Made by a program: the position numbers and the translations under genes. The notes under the pieces are model-generated. The model had not been told where the DNA came from, did not search any database, and saw only the letters and a program-made list of their open reading frames with translations. A DNA stretch of 13,900 bases from Bacteroidales bacterium. Lineage in GTDB: Bacteria; Bacteroidota; Bacteroidia; Bacteroidales; UBA1556. Of this stretch, positions 1 through 6,470 are shown one piece after another. Position 1 is the first letter of the stretch. Each line of letters opens with the position of its first letter. Location of the stretch: positions 1-13,900 of the forward strand of contig JAOZKO010000042.1 in assembly GCA_029935325.1 (NCBI GenBank), given 5' to 3'.

Positions 1-66
1 CAAAAATTAGACACGCTAACTACTGAAGAACAGAAGCTATTATATGAAGCATCAATGATTAAGTAA
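1..66 (+). CDS. C-terminal end of an unidentified protein (partial)
   Basis: Frame 1 is open from the window edge to a TAA stop at 64-66 and encodes 21 residues ending in TTEEQKLLYEASMIK. The tail is charged and looks like an ordinary amphipathic helix. The gene begins outside the window, so I cannot name it. A weak TAATAC/GTATTA hairpin (105-120) and a stronger AT-only hairpin (131-153) lie downstream and could end its transcript. It converges with the GIN-domain gene on the other strand. That this is real coding sequence is inferred from the open frame and the terminator-like context only. Confidence 0.45.
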   Translation, partial: QKLDTLTTEEQKLLYEASMIK

Positions 67-104
67 TTATTTTCTTATCAAAACACATTTTAGTATTCGA
101 GCTG

Positions 105-120
105 TAATACCAGTGTATTA
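105..120 (+). terminator. weak hairpin after the partial gene
   Basis: TAATAC (105-110) pairs with GTATTA (115-120) around the loop CAGT, and TTT follows directly. The stem is only 6 bp and AT-rich, so this is at best a weak terminator for the gene ending at 66. Confidence 0.25.
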
Positions 121-130
121 TTTGTCAAAA

Positions 131-153
131 TATTTTTTACGAAGTAAAAAATA
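131..153. terminator. AT-only perfect hairpin between convergent genes
   Basis: TATTTTTTAC (131-140) and GTAAAAAATA (144-153) form a perfect 10-bp stem with a GAA loop. It lies between the partial plus-strand gene and the convergent GIN-domain gene, so a shared terminator is the simplest reading. There is no long T tract after it on the plus strand, so it could also be a cruciform or protein site. Confidence 0.35.
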
Positions 154-162
154 GGGGACTAA

Positions 163-196
163 AATCTGAGATAATCAGTTTAATCTGCGTAATCTG
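163..196. repeat. degenerate 9-10 bp AATCTG tandem motif
   Basis: The hexamer AATCTG or AATCAG occurs four times at starts 163, 173, 182 and 191, that is at 10, 9 and 9 base steps. Read on the minus strand these are CAGATT units. It lies just downstream of the stop codon of the GIN-domain gene. From memory, similar CAGATTA-type elements are scattered in intergenic DNA of many bacterial genomes, but I cannot check copy number here. Confidence 0.5.
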
Positions 197-232
197 TGTT
201 CCATTTTGGCTGAGGTTAACATCAGAAATTAT

Positions 233-955
233 CTACCTCCGTTCAGCAGATGCAGCACCAGAAGTTTCAATATTAACTTGCTTAGGGTTGCCTTTATAAA
301 TAATATTTGATGCTCCACTTGCCTCTCCTTTCAAACTGTTTTTCACTAATAGCCACACACTAGCTGCGCCGCTACAATCAACAGTAGCATCATTTACTTC
401 AAGGTCAATTATTTTTGCATTGCTAGCTCCAGATGCATCTAAATCAAGAGTATATGCATGTCCGCTTATATCGGCATTAGAGGCTCCGCTAAGGTCTATA
501 TCAAGCTTCTTTGTTTTTATTTTTATAGTTAAATCACTTGCACCACTAATGTCAATTTCCATTTCATCCTCATCAAACCTATCTTCTGATACTAGTTTTG
601 CTGCTCCACTAAGCTCTATCTCATCTAAGCTAGCAATAGTAATATAGATATTCATTTTTTTAGGATTCTTAATATTCCCTTTTACATTAACGTCTAATTC
701 GCCTTTTGTTACTGATGTTTTTATCAATTCCATAAAATTATCATCAGTTTCAATCTCCACACTTTGGGGTTCACCCTTTTTAATGTAAATATGAAATGCA
801 CTTCCAATATCTATGGCATGAAAAGTATTTAACTCACGTTTTTCTTTAATAACATTACCACTTCCTTTTACTCCTCCTAAAAAATTATTTAATGGGAAAA
901 TTAGAAAAATTGCTAAGGCTAGGCCTATTCCGATAAGTAGGGATTTTGTTTTCAT
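233..955 (-). CDS. GIN-domain (DUF2807) head protein, membrane-anchored or secreted
   Basis: This 240-residue protein matches the putative autotransporter-adhesin head GIN family (DUF2807), common in Bacteroidota and of unknown biochemical role. Residues 5-27 form a hydrophobic signal or anchor segment without a lipobox cysteine, so export across the inner membrane is likely. The domain begins at the GSGN motif (31-34). From there the chain is built of short beta strands punctuated by seven SGA(S/A) turns at 116, 137, 156, 175, 195, 213 and 232, spaced 18-21 residues, as expected for a right-handed beta-solenoid. The ATG at 955 is the only start that retains the signal segment. The gene is alone on its strand between two gene-free stretches; a 13-bp dyad lies 44 bases upstream. 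Family assignment is firm; function (adhesion, envelope stress) is open. Confidence 0.9.
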   Translation of the reverse strand: MKTKSLLIGIGLALAIFLIFPLNNFLGGVKGSGNVIKEKRELNTFHAIDIGSAFHIYIKKGEPQSVEIETDDNFMELIKTSVTKGELDVNVKGNIKNPKKMNIYITIASLDEIELSGAAKLVSEDRFDEDEMEIDISGASDLTIKIKTKKLDIDLSGASNADISGHAYTLDLDASGASNAKIIDLEVNDATVDCSGAASVWLLVKNSLKGEASGASNIIYKGNPKQVNIETSGAASAERR

Positions 956-998
956 ATCAATTATTTTAGCTGTATTAGATTAATTATTTACCTGTGAA

Positions 999-1034
999 TA
1001 GACTTTATAACGATTTTAGTTGTTATAAAGTCTA
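999..1034. promoter_or_regulatory. 13-bp perfect inverted repeat upstream of the GIN-domain gene
   Basis: TAGACTTTATAAC (999-1011) and GTTATAAAGTCTA (1022-1034) are perfect reverse complements separated by 10 bases. The element lies 44-79 bases upstream of the GIN-gene ATG on the minus strand. It has no T tract on either side, which favours an operator or leader stem over a terminator for the sirtuin transcript, but I cannot exclude the latter. Confidence 0.45.
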
Positions 1035-1046
1035 ATAATAGAAAGA

Positions 1047-1097
1047 CGCTAAACTAGCGGTAAAGTTACAAATTATTTTTTTTGATGAAAAATAATT
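1047..1097 (-). terminator. possible sirtuin-gene terminator hairpins
   Basis: Two hairpins lie downstream of the sirtuin gene and its repeat array. AATTATTTTT (1071-1080) pairs with AAAAATAATT (1088-1097) around a 7-base loop, and CGCTA (1047-1051) pairs with TAGCG (1055-1059) around AAC. On the minus strand the second is followed by TCTTTCTATT, a poor U tract. Either could end the sirtuin transcript; both are weak. Confidence 0.3.
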
Positions 1098-1143
1098 GTC
1101 TAGCCAAATAGCGGAGAAAACTTTCCTTTTCCCATCTTTGCTA

Positions 1144-1281
1144 CTCTTTACAATGCCTTACAATCTTTTACAATCCCTTACAATCCTTTCCAACTCTTTA
1201 CAATACTTTCCTTTACAACTCTTTACAACATCTTACAATCCTATACAACTCTTTCCAATCCCTTACAATCCTTTCCAATCC
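1144..1281. repeat. 10-bp tandem repeat array, consensus CAATCCTTTA
   Basis: Thirteen units start with CAA at 1151, 1161, 1171, 1181, 1191, 1201, 1216, 1226, 1236, 1246, 1256, 1266 and 1276. All steps are exactly 10 bases except one of 15 (1201-1215). The units vary mainly at positions 4-7 and 9 around CAATCCTTTA or CAATCCTTTC. The plus strand has a single G (1155) across the array and none from 1156 to 1313. The array ends three bases from the sirtuin stop codon, so on the sirtuin transcript it would be a G/U/A-rich 3' untranslated region. Unit length is not a multiple of three, so it is not coding. Confidence 0.9.
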
Positions 1282-1284
1282 ACA

Positions 1285-1971
1285 CTATCCCTCCTCCATC
1301 AATTCCTTCACAAGCATCGGAACTCCAACGCCAGCTTTCTCAGCAATTCTTTCTACTCCATCTAAATACTGAGAATCTGCCGATGGGTCAATAAAAAACT
1401 TTCTACAATGGCTTGGGGCTTCATGCATTAATCCTGCTGCAGGATAAACTGAGAGTGAAGTGCCTATAATAATAAGTATATCAGCAGTGCTTACAATTTC
1501 AGCAGCTTTGGTAATTAACGGAACGGACTCGCCAAACCAAACAATATGAGGACGAAGCTGTGCTCCATCTTCTGCTAAATCCCCCATTTTTAATTCCCAA
1601 CCTTCTAGCTCGCTAACTAAATGCTCATTTTTTTCACTGCGAACCTTTCTTAATTCTCCATGTAAGTGTAGAACTTTTGTTGAGCCAGCACGCTCATGCA
1701 AATCATCAACATTCTGAGTTACAATTTCTACATTATACTTTTTTTCTAGTTCAACGAGCGCTATATGTCCAGCATTTGGGTTAACTTCAAGCAATTGTTT
1801 GCGTCTAATATTATAAAAATTATGAACCATCTCAGGGTCGTTTGCCCAAGCAATTGGACTAGCAACTTCCTCAATTCGGTACTGCTCCCACAGCCCGCCC
1901 ATATCTCTAAATGTAAGTATTCCGCTTTCGGCACTCATGCCCGCTCCACTTAATATCACTAGCTTTTTCAT
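1285..1971 (-). CDS. cobB: NAD-dependent protein deacylase, Sir2/CobB family
   Basis: A sirtuin of 228 residues that removes acyl groups from protein lysines using NAD+, releasing nicotinamide and O-acyl-ADP-ribose in the cytoplasm. Diagnostic motifs in order are GAGMSAESG (9-17, NAD binding), TQNVDDLHERAG (85-96), the catalytic His104 in HGEL, WFGE (145-148) and GTSLSVYPAAG (170-180). YNIR at 53-56 matches the Tyr-x-x-Arg signature of class III sirtuins such as SIRT5 and E. coli CobB, which bind succinyl or malonyl lysine. The zinc module that normally sits between the catalytic His and LRP contains no cysteine here (107-138); the only cysteine is Cys189. The ATG at 1971 begins the Rossmann fold correctly and has AGGG upstream. 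The gene is monocistronic and divergent from the malic enzyme gene. Family is certain; acyl preference is inferred. Confidence 0.93.
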   Translation of the reverse strand: MKKLVILSGAGMSAESGILTFRDMGGLWEQYRIEEVASPIAWANDPEMVHNFYNIRRKQLLEVNPNAGHIALVELEKKYNVEIVTQNVDDLHERAGSTKVLHLHGELRKVRSEKNEHLVSELEGWELKMGDLAEDGAQLRPHIVWFGESVPLITKAAEIVSTADILIIIGTSLSVYPAAGLMHEAPSHCRKFFIDPSADSQYLDGVERIAEKAGVGVPMLVKELMEEG

Positions 1972-2048
1972 ATACCCTACCTTTGATTAATAATTATGAG
2001 GCATAAAAGTACAACATTTATCATAAATGGAATAATCTTATTAAACAG

Positions 2049-2078
2049 TTTGCGGTGATAAAGTATTTATTAAATTTA
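2049..2078 (+). promoter_or_regulatory. candidate promoter of the malic enzyme gene
   Basis: TTTG at 2049-2052 and TAAATTTA at 2071-2078 are separated by 18 bases. The second element differs from the Bacteroidetes -7 consensus TAnnTTTG at its last base. A start near 2085 would give an A/T-rich leader of about 80 bases. In such AT-rich DNA a match of this quality can arise by chance. Confidence 0.35.
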
Positions 2079-2167
2079 GAATTTATATACTCAATTTTCA
2101 TAATATTGCATTATCAATAAGTAAATATTATTATATAATATATAATTACAATTTAAACAAATTAGCT

Positions 2168-4447
2168 ATGGATAAAATGCTAAAAAAAGATGCCTTGAAG
2201 TATCATGCTGAAGGCAAACCCGGTAAAATAGAAGTAGTCCCAACAAAGCCTTATTCCACACAAAGAGATTTGTCATTGGCATATTCGCCTGGAGTAGCAA
2301 TCCCTTGTTTGGAAATTGAAAAAAATCCAGAGGATGTATATAAATATACTGCTAAAGGAAATTTAGTAGCAGTAATATCTAATGGTACAGCAGTATTAGG
2401 GCTAGGAGATATTGGTGCAGAAGCAGGAAAGCCAGTAATGGAAGGTAAAGGTCTTCTTTTTAAGATTTTTGCTGACGTTGACGTTTTCGATATAGAGGTT
2501 AGCACTAAGGATATTGATAAGTTTGTTGAAACAGTGATTCAGATTGCCCCAACTTTTGGCGGTATTAATCTCGAAGATATTAAAGCCCCAGAGTGTTTTG
2601 AAATTGAGAGAAGAATAAAGGAGGCTCTAGATATCCCTGTTATGCATGATGACCAGCATGGTACGGCTATTATTTCTGCTGCAGGATTAGTTTCAGCAAT
2701 GGAGATTACTGGTAAGGATATATCAAAGTTGAAAATGGTAGTTAGCGGTGCAGGAGCATCAGCATCAGCATGCACACGTCTTTATATGTCGGTGGGTGTT
2801 AAACCTGAAAATATATTAATGTGTGATAGTAAAGGTGTACTTTCTAAAAAAAGAACTGACCTTAACGAAGCAAAAAAGGAATTTGCTAGAGATACCGATA
2901 AAGTAACATTGGCAGATGCGATTAAAGGAGCAGATTTATTTTTAGGTCTATCTGTAAAGGGAGCCCTATCAAAGGAAATGCTGGCATCAATGGCGCCAGA
3001 TCCAATAGTATTTGCCATGGCTAATCCTGACCCTGAGATATCCTACGAAGATGCAATGTCAGTTCGTAAGGATCTTATTTTTGCCACAGGGCGTTCTGAT
3101 TATCCAAATCAAATTAATAATGTATTAGGATTCCCATTTATTTTCAGAGGAGCACTTGATGTTCGAGCAACAGGAATAAATGAAGAAATGAAATTGGCAG
3201 CAGTTAAAGCTTTGACTGAACTTGCTAAACAACCTGTTCCGGATGTGGTGCAAAAAGCATATAATAAGACTAATATGGGTTTCGGGAAAGAGTATATTGT
3301 TCCTACACCTTTTGATCCACGCCTAATAGAATATGTGGCTCCAGCAGTTGCTAAAGCAGCAATGGACTCTGGGATTGCTAAAAAACCAATAACTGATTGG
3401 GATGAGTATAAAACTGATTTATTGCTAAGAATGGGAATTGACCATTCAATAATGCGCTCAGTATTTACTCGCTCTAAACATAATCCTAAAAAAGTTGTTT
3501 ATACTGATGTGGGAGATATTAATGTGCTTCAGGCTGTTATACAGGTGAAGAATGAAGGAATAGCAATTCCTATACTTGTTGGCCAGAGAAGAATTATTAA
3601 TAGATTAGTAGATAAGTATAATATTGATATAGAGGGTATTGAGATAATTGATAATACCTTGGCTGAAAATGAAGGAAAAAGAGAAGAGTTTGCAAAGATT
3701 CTATACGAAAAACGCCAACGTAGAGGAGTGTCTTTAAAAGCTGCAAAAACTTTAATGCTTGATCGTAATTATTTTGGTGTGGCAATGGTAGAAACAGGTG
3801 AGGCTGATGCAATGGTAGCAGGGTCTAATATTAGATATGCTGATGCAATACGTCCTGCGCTTCAAATGATTGGAAAGCGTGATGAAATAGGAAAAATTGC
3901 AGGCATGTATATTATGAATACCAAGAAAGGTCCTTTCTTCTTTGCTGATACTACTGTTAATATAGTGCCAACTGATGATGACCTTGTTGACATTACATTG
4001 CTAACAGCTAATGCAATTAGAGGCTTTGGTGTTGATCCAACTATTGCAATGGTTTCACATTCTAATTTTGGTTCTTCAGAAGAGCATAGCCCAATGAAGG
4101 TAAGCAAAGCGGTTGAGAAACTGCATAAAGATCACCCACATATTATGGTGGATGGTGAAATGCAAGCAAATTTTGCGTTAAATCGAGATTTGAGAATTGA
4201 GAGATATCCATTTTCAAAACTAGGAAACAGAACAGTAAATACATTGATATTTCCTAGCCTAAATTCTGGTAATATTGCCTATAAGATGTTACAAGAAATT
4301 GGTCATGCTGAAGCTATTGGACCAATAGTAATGGGTTTGAAAAAGCCAGTACATGTTTTGCAATTATCAAGCTCTGTGCGTGAAATTATTGATATGACAG
4401 CAATAGCAGTTGTGGATGCTCAACGCCGATTGATTCAATTAGATTAG
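2168..4447 (+). CDS. maeB: NADP-dependent malic enzyme with C-terminal phosphotransacetylase-like domain
   Basis: This 759-residue enzyme oxidatively decarboxylates malate to pyruvate and CO2, normally with NADP+, in the cytoplasm. The N-terminal malic domain carries SLAYSPGVA (36-44, Tyr39) and GKGLLFK (93-99, Lys94). LEDIKAPE (135-142) and HDDQHG (160-165) hold the divalent-metal acidic residues. The dinucleotide site follows as GAGASAS (194-200). From about residue 430 to the end is a phosphate acetyl/butyryltransferase-like domain (for example VETGEADAMVAGS at 541-553 and the VSHSNFGSSEEHSP region at 629-642). In E. coli MaeB this domain is not a working acetyltransferase but senses acetyl-CoA allosterically. 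Length and architecture match the MaeB class. The gene stands alone, with a strong terminator directly behind it. Its NADPH output and position beside citrate synthase and malate dehydrogenase fit a C4-acid node. Confidence 0.95.
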   Translation: MDKMLKKDALKYHAEGKPGKIEVVPTKPYSTQRDLSLAYSPGVAIPCLEIEKNPEDVYKYTAKGNLVAVISNGTAVLGLGDIGAEAGKPVMEGKGLLFKIFADVDVFDIEVSTKDIDKFVETVIQIAPTFGGINLEDIKAPECFEIERRIKEALDIPVMHDDQHGTAIISAAGLVSAMEITGKDISKLKMVVSGAGASASACTRLYMSVGVKPENILMCDSKGVLSKKRTDLNEAKKEFARDTDKVTLADAIKGADLFLGLSVKGALSKEMLASMAPDPIVFAMANPDPEISYEDAMSVRKDLIFATGRSDYPNQINNVLGFPFIFRGALDVRATGINEEMKLAAVKALTELAKQPVPDVVQKAYNKTNMGFGKEYIVPTPFDPRLIEYVAPAVAKAAMDSGIAKKPITDWDEYKTDLLLRMGIDHSIMRSVFTRSKHNPKKVVYTDVGDINVLQAVIQVKNEGIAIPILVGQRRIINRLVDKYNIDIEGIEIIDNTLAENEGKREEFAKILYEKRQRRGVSLKAAKTLMLDRNYFGVAMVETGEADAMVAGSNIRYADAIRPALQMIGKRDEIGKIAGMYIMNTKKGPFFFADTTVNIVPTDDDLVDITLLTANAIRGFGVDPTIAMVSHSNFGSSEEHSPMKVSKAVEKLHKDHPHIMVDGEMQANFALNRDLRIERYPFSKLGNRTVNTLIFPSLNSGNIAYKMLQEIGHAEAIGPIVMGLKKPVHVLQLSSSVREIIDMTAIAVVDAQRRLIQLD

Positions 4448-4468
4448 TGAAAATTAAAAATCATGATT

Positions 4469-4505
4469 AAAGCTTACCATTCTCGTAATGGTAAGCTTTT
4501 TTTTT
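4469..4505 (+). terminator. intrinsic terminator of the malic enzyme gene
   Basis: AAAGCTTACCATT (4469-4481) and AATGGTAAGCTTT (4487-4499) form a perfect 13-bp stem with the 5-base loop CTCGT, followed by a run of nine T ending at 4505. It begins 21 bases after the stop codon. Confidence 0.93.
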
Positions 4506-4970
4506 AAATATCGATACTTATATATACCCAAGAGCCAAATTATTGCTCTAAATTGTATATGGATTATGGAACTTAAGTTACCCAATAAACTAACAATCTA
4601 ATAACCAATATTATTTAATAGTTGAAATACGTTTCCTTATAATTAGTTGTAGAATAGTGTGTAAGATAAATATTTAACAGATCATTATTGACGTTTATAT
4701 TTAAGAACAAAATACCATAACTCAGTTCAAATTTTGATATGTCATGCATCATGACATAACATATGTCATAATAATAAGAGAGTTTTCTATTTGAGCTAAT
4801 ACATAAACCCATGTTGCTTTGTAGTATCTTAGTGGTCTCAAAAGTAGAGATGTTTTTAATATACAAATACTAGATTCATTTTACTCTAAGACTATAAATT
4901 AGATTATAAGTATAGTATAATTATTTAATAAAAATACGTGCTTTATATTCTATAATTTAAAAGTCGGTTT
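4506..4970. other. long gene-free spacer before citrate synthase
   Basis: About 465 very AT-rich bases with no credible gene. The longest open frame (4866 to 4615, minus strand, 83 codons) would need a TTG start, is full of Asn, Tyr and Ile as random AT-rich DNA gives, and has no recognisable family. The stretch holds an imperfect hairpin (AGAGC 4531-4535 with GCTCT 4545-4549, flanked by ATATAC and GTATAT) and the three-half-site element at 4738-4770. A small RNA or distant regulatory region is possible but not shown. Confidence 0.6.
4738..4770. promoter_or_regulatory. three alternating half-sites, operator-like
   Basis: TATGTCATG (4738-4746), CATGACATA (4750-4758) and TATGTCATA (4762-4770) follow each other with three-base spacers (CAT, ACA). 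Units one and two are perfect 9-bp reverse complements; units two and three match over 8 bp. The 12-base repeat of alternating orientation looks like a binding site for a dimeric regulator with cooperative second binding. It is about 300 bases upstream of the citrate synthase ATG and about 230 bases upstream of the -7 candidate. Confidence 0.5.
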
Positions 4971-4975
4971 TTTAT

Positions 4976-4983
4976 ACTTTTGC
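4976..4983 (+). promoter_or_regulatory. -7 element candidate for citrate synthase
   Basis: TACTTTTG is an exact match to the Bacteroidetes -7 form TAnnTTTG. No TTTG lies at the usual -33 distance. It would start a leader of roughly 75 bases, of which 5010-5067 contains no G on the plus strand and is very A-rich, hence little structured. That is typical of genes started without a Shine-Dalgarno site. Confidence 0.45.
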
Positions 4984-5065
4984 TTTGCGATCATTAAAAC
5001 AAAGATTGTTTATAAATACATAAACAAATAAACACATAAAACATAAACACATTAAAACAAATATT

Positions 5066-6379
5066 ATGAGTATACTAAAAAGTAGATTGCATGAAAAAAT
5101 TCTAGAACATCGCCCCAGAACAACCCGATTATTAAAAGAGTTTGGTGAGAAGGTTATTGGTGAGGTAACTGTTTCACAGGCTATTGGTGGAATGCGCGGT
5201 GTTAAAAGTTTAGTTACAGATATATCTTATTTAGATCCTATGGAAGGTATTCGTTATCGCGGATATACTTTGCCAGAGGTTTTCGAAAAATTACCAAAAC
5301 CTCCAGGTGCAGAAATGCCTTATGTTGAGGCCTTATATTTTATGCTTCTTACAGGAGATATTCCTACAGAAGATGAAATGAAAGAAGTATTAGCTGATTT
5401 TGGTAATCGTAGAACTATTCCACATTATGTATGGGATGTTATCGATAGTTTCCCTAGTGAAAGTCATCCTATGGCAATTCTTTCTGCCGCAGTAATGGCT
5501 CTGCAGCGCGAATCACGATTTACTGTATGCTACGAAAAAGGAATTAGTAAGATGGATTATTGGGATTCAACTTATGAAGATGCAACAAATCTAATGTCAA
5601 AAATACCTCTAATTGGTGCTTATATTTATAATAAGCTTTATAAACCAGAAGCAGGTCATCGCTATCCAGATCCAGCATTAGACTTAGGTGGTAACTTTGC
5701 TTATATGATGGGCCAAGAAAAACCATATGATGATGTTGCTCGTATGTACTTTATTATTCATGCTGATCACGAAAGTGGAAACGTAAGTGCGCATACAGCT
5801 CACCTTGTTGGTTCTGCTTTATCTGATGTTTATTATTCAACTGCAGCTATGATAAATGGACTTGCTGGTCCTTTACACGGTTTAGCTAACCAAGAAGTAT
5901 TACGTTGGTTGCAAGGTTTGAATGAGCAAATGGGTGATAAAACTCCAAGTACAGAGGAAATGAAACAATATGTTTGGGACACTCTGAATAGTGGGCAAGT
6001 AATTCCAGGTTATGGACATGCTGTATTGCGTAAAACTGACCCTAGATATACTATCCAAAGAGATTTCTGTCTTAAAAATCTACCAGATGATAAATTGTTT
6101 AGTCTTGTTTCTAAACTTTATGAAGTAGTACCAGATATTTTAAGAGAGCATGGTAAAGCAAAAAATCCTTGGCCAAATGTTGATGCACAATCTGGTGTTG
6201 TTCAGTGGTTCTATGGTATTACAGAGTACGATTTTTATACTGTGCTTTTTGCCATCGGTAGATCAGTAGGAGTTCTTTCAAACCTAGTTTGGGATCGCGC
6301 ATTAGGTTATTCTCTAGAAAGACCTAAGTCTCTTACTACTGCAATGATTGAAGATATGGTTGGTGCTAACGATAAGTAA
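5066..6379 (+). CDS. gltA: citrate (Si)-synthase, mitochondrial/eukaryotic-like type
   Basis: Condenses oxaloacetate and acetyl-CoA to citrate, the entry step of the TCA cycle. The protein has 437 residues. Catalytic residues are visible: His271 in GLAGPLHGLANQEVL (265-279), His318 in GYGHAVLRKTDPRY (315-328) and Asp373 in NPWPNVDAQSG (367-377). The acyl/oxaloacetate pocket segment HADHESGNVSAH spans 232-243. These segments, together with GGMRG (41-45), EGIRYRG (60-66) and RALGYSLERPKS (411-422), follow my memory of animal mitochondrial citrate synthase much more closely than the hexameric GltA of E. coli, and there is no N-terminal NADH-binding extension. Related bacterial enzymes are known from Geobacter. 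The gene has its own -7 candidate and a terminator after it, with malate dehydrogenase only 91 bases downstream. Function is firm; the subtype rests on recalled sequences. Confidence 0.95.
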   Translation: MSILKSRLHEKILEHRPRTTRLLKEFGEKVIGEVTVSQAIGGMRGVKSLVTDISYLDPMEGIRYRGYTLPEVFEKLPKPPGAEMPYVEALYFMLLTGDIPTEDEMKEVLADFGNRRTIPHYVWDVIDSFPSESHPMAILSAAVMALQRESRFTVCYEKGISKMDYWDSTYEDATNLMSKIPLIGAYIYNKLYKPEAGHRYPDPALDLGGNFAYMMGQEKPYDDVARMYFIIHADHESGNVSAHTAHLVGSALSDVYYSTAAMINGLAGPLHGLANQEVLRWLQGLNEQMGDKTPSTEEMKQYVWDTLNSGQVIPGYGHAVLRKTDPRYTIQRDFCLKNLPDDKLFSLVSKLYEVVPDILREHGKAKNPWPNVDAQSGVVQWFYGITEYDFYTVLFAIGRSVGVLSNLVWDRALGYSLERPKSLTTAMIEDMVGANDK

Positions 6380-6407
6380 GCATCTTTTTTAAATAGTTTT
6401 TTCAAAT

Positions 6408-6435
6408 AAAGGTCCCGATATTTGTCGGGACTTTT
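6408..6435 (+). terminator. hairpin terminator between citrate synthase and malate dehydrogenase
   Basis: GTCCCGA (6412-6418) pairs with TCGGGAC (6425-6431); the stem extends to 6408/6435 through one G-U pair and three A-T pairs. The loop is TATTTG. Only four T follow before a G, so termination may be incomplete. That matters because only 35 bases separate it from the malate dehydrogenase ATG and I see no separate promoter there. Confidence 0.8.
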
Positions 6436-6470
6436 GTTAATTTAACAAACACATAATAAATATTAAACAT

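Noticed and set aside
1144..1281. CRISPR array
   Set aside because: Units are 10 bases with no unique spacers, and no cas gene is present.
1096..1365. 89-codon plus-strand open frame over the 10-bp repeats
   Set aside because: It starts with TTG, runs through the near G-free repeat array (where TAG and TGA stops cannot occur) and into the sirtuin antisense. It is a by-product of composition.
2168..4447. separate phosphotransacetylase (pta) gene
   Set aside because: The phosphotransacetylase-like region is in frame with and fused to the malic enzyme, the standard MaeB architecture, not an independent gene.
4615..4866. 83-codon minus-strand open frame in the long spacer
   Set aside because: It has a TTG start, Asn/Tyr/Ile-rich random-looking sequence, no family resemblance, and contains the operator-like half-sites.
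4506..5065. riboswitch or known structured RNA before citrate synthase
   Set aside because: I found only AT-rich short hairpins and no recognisable conserved riboswitch core.
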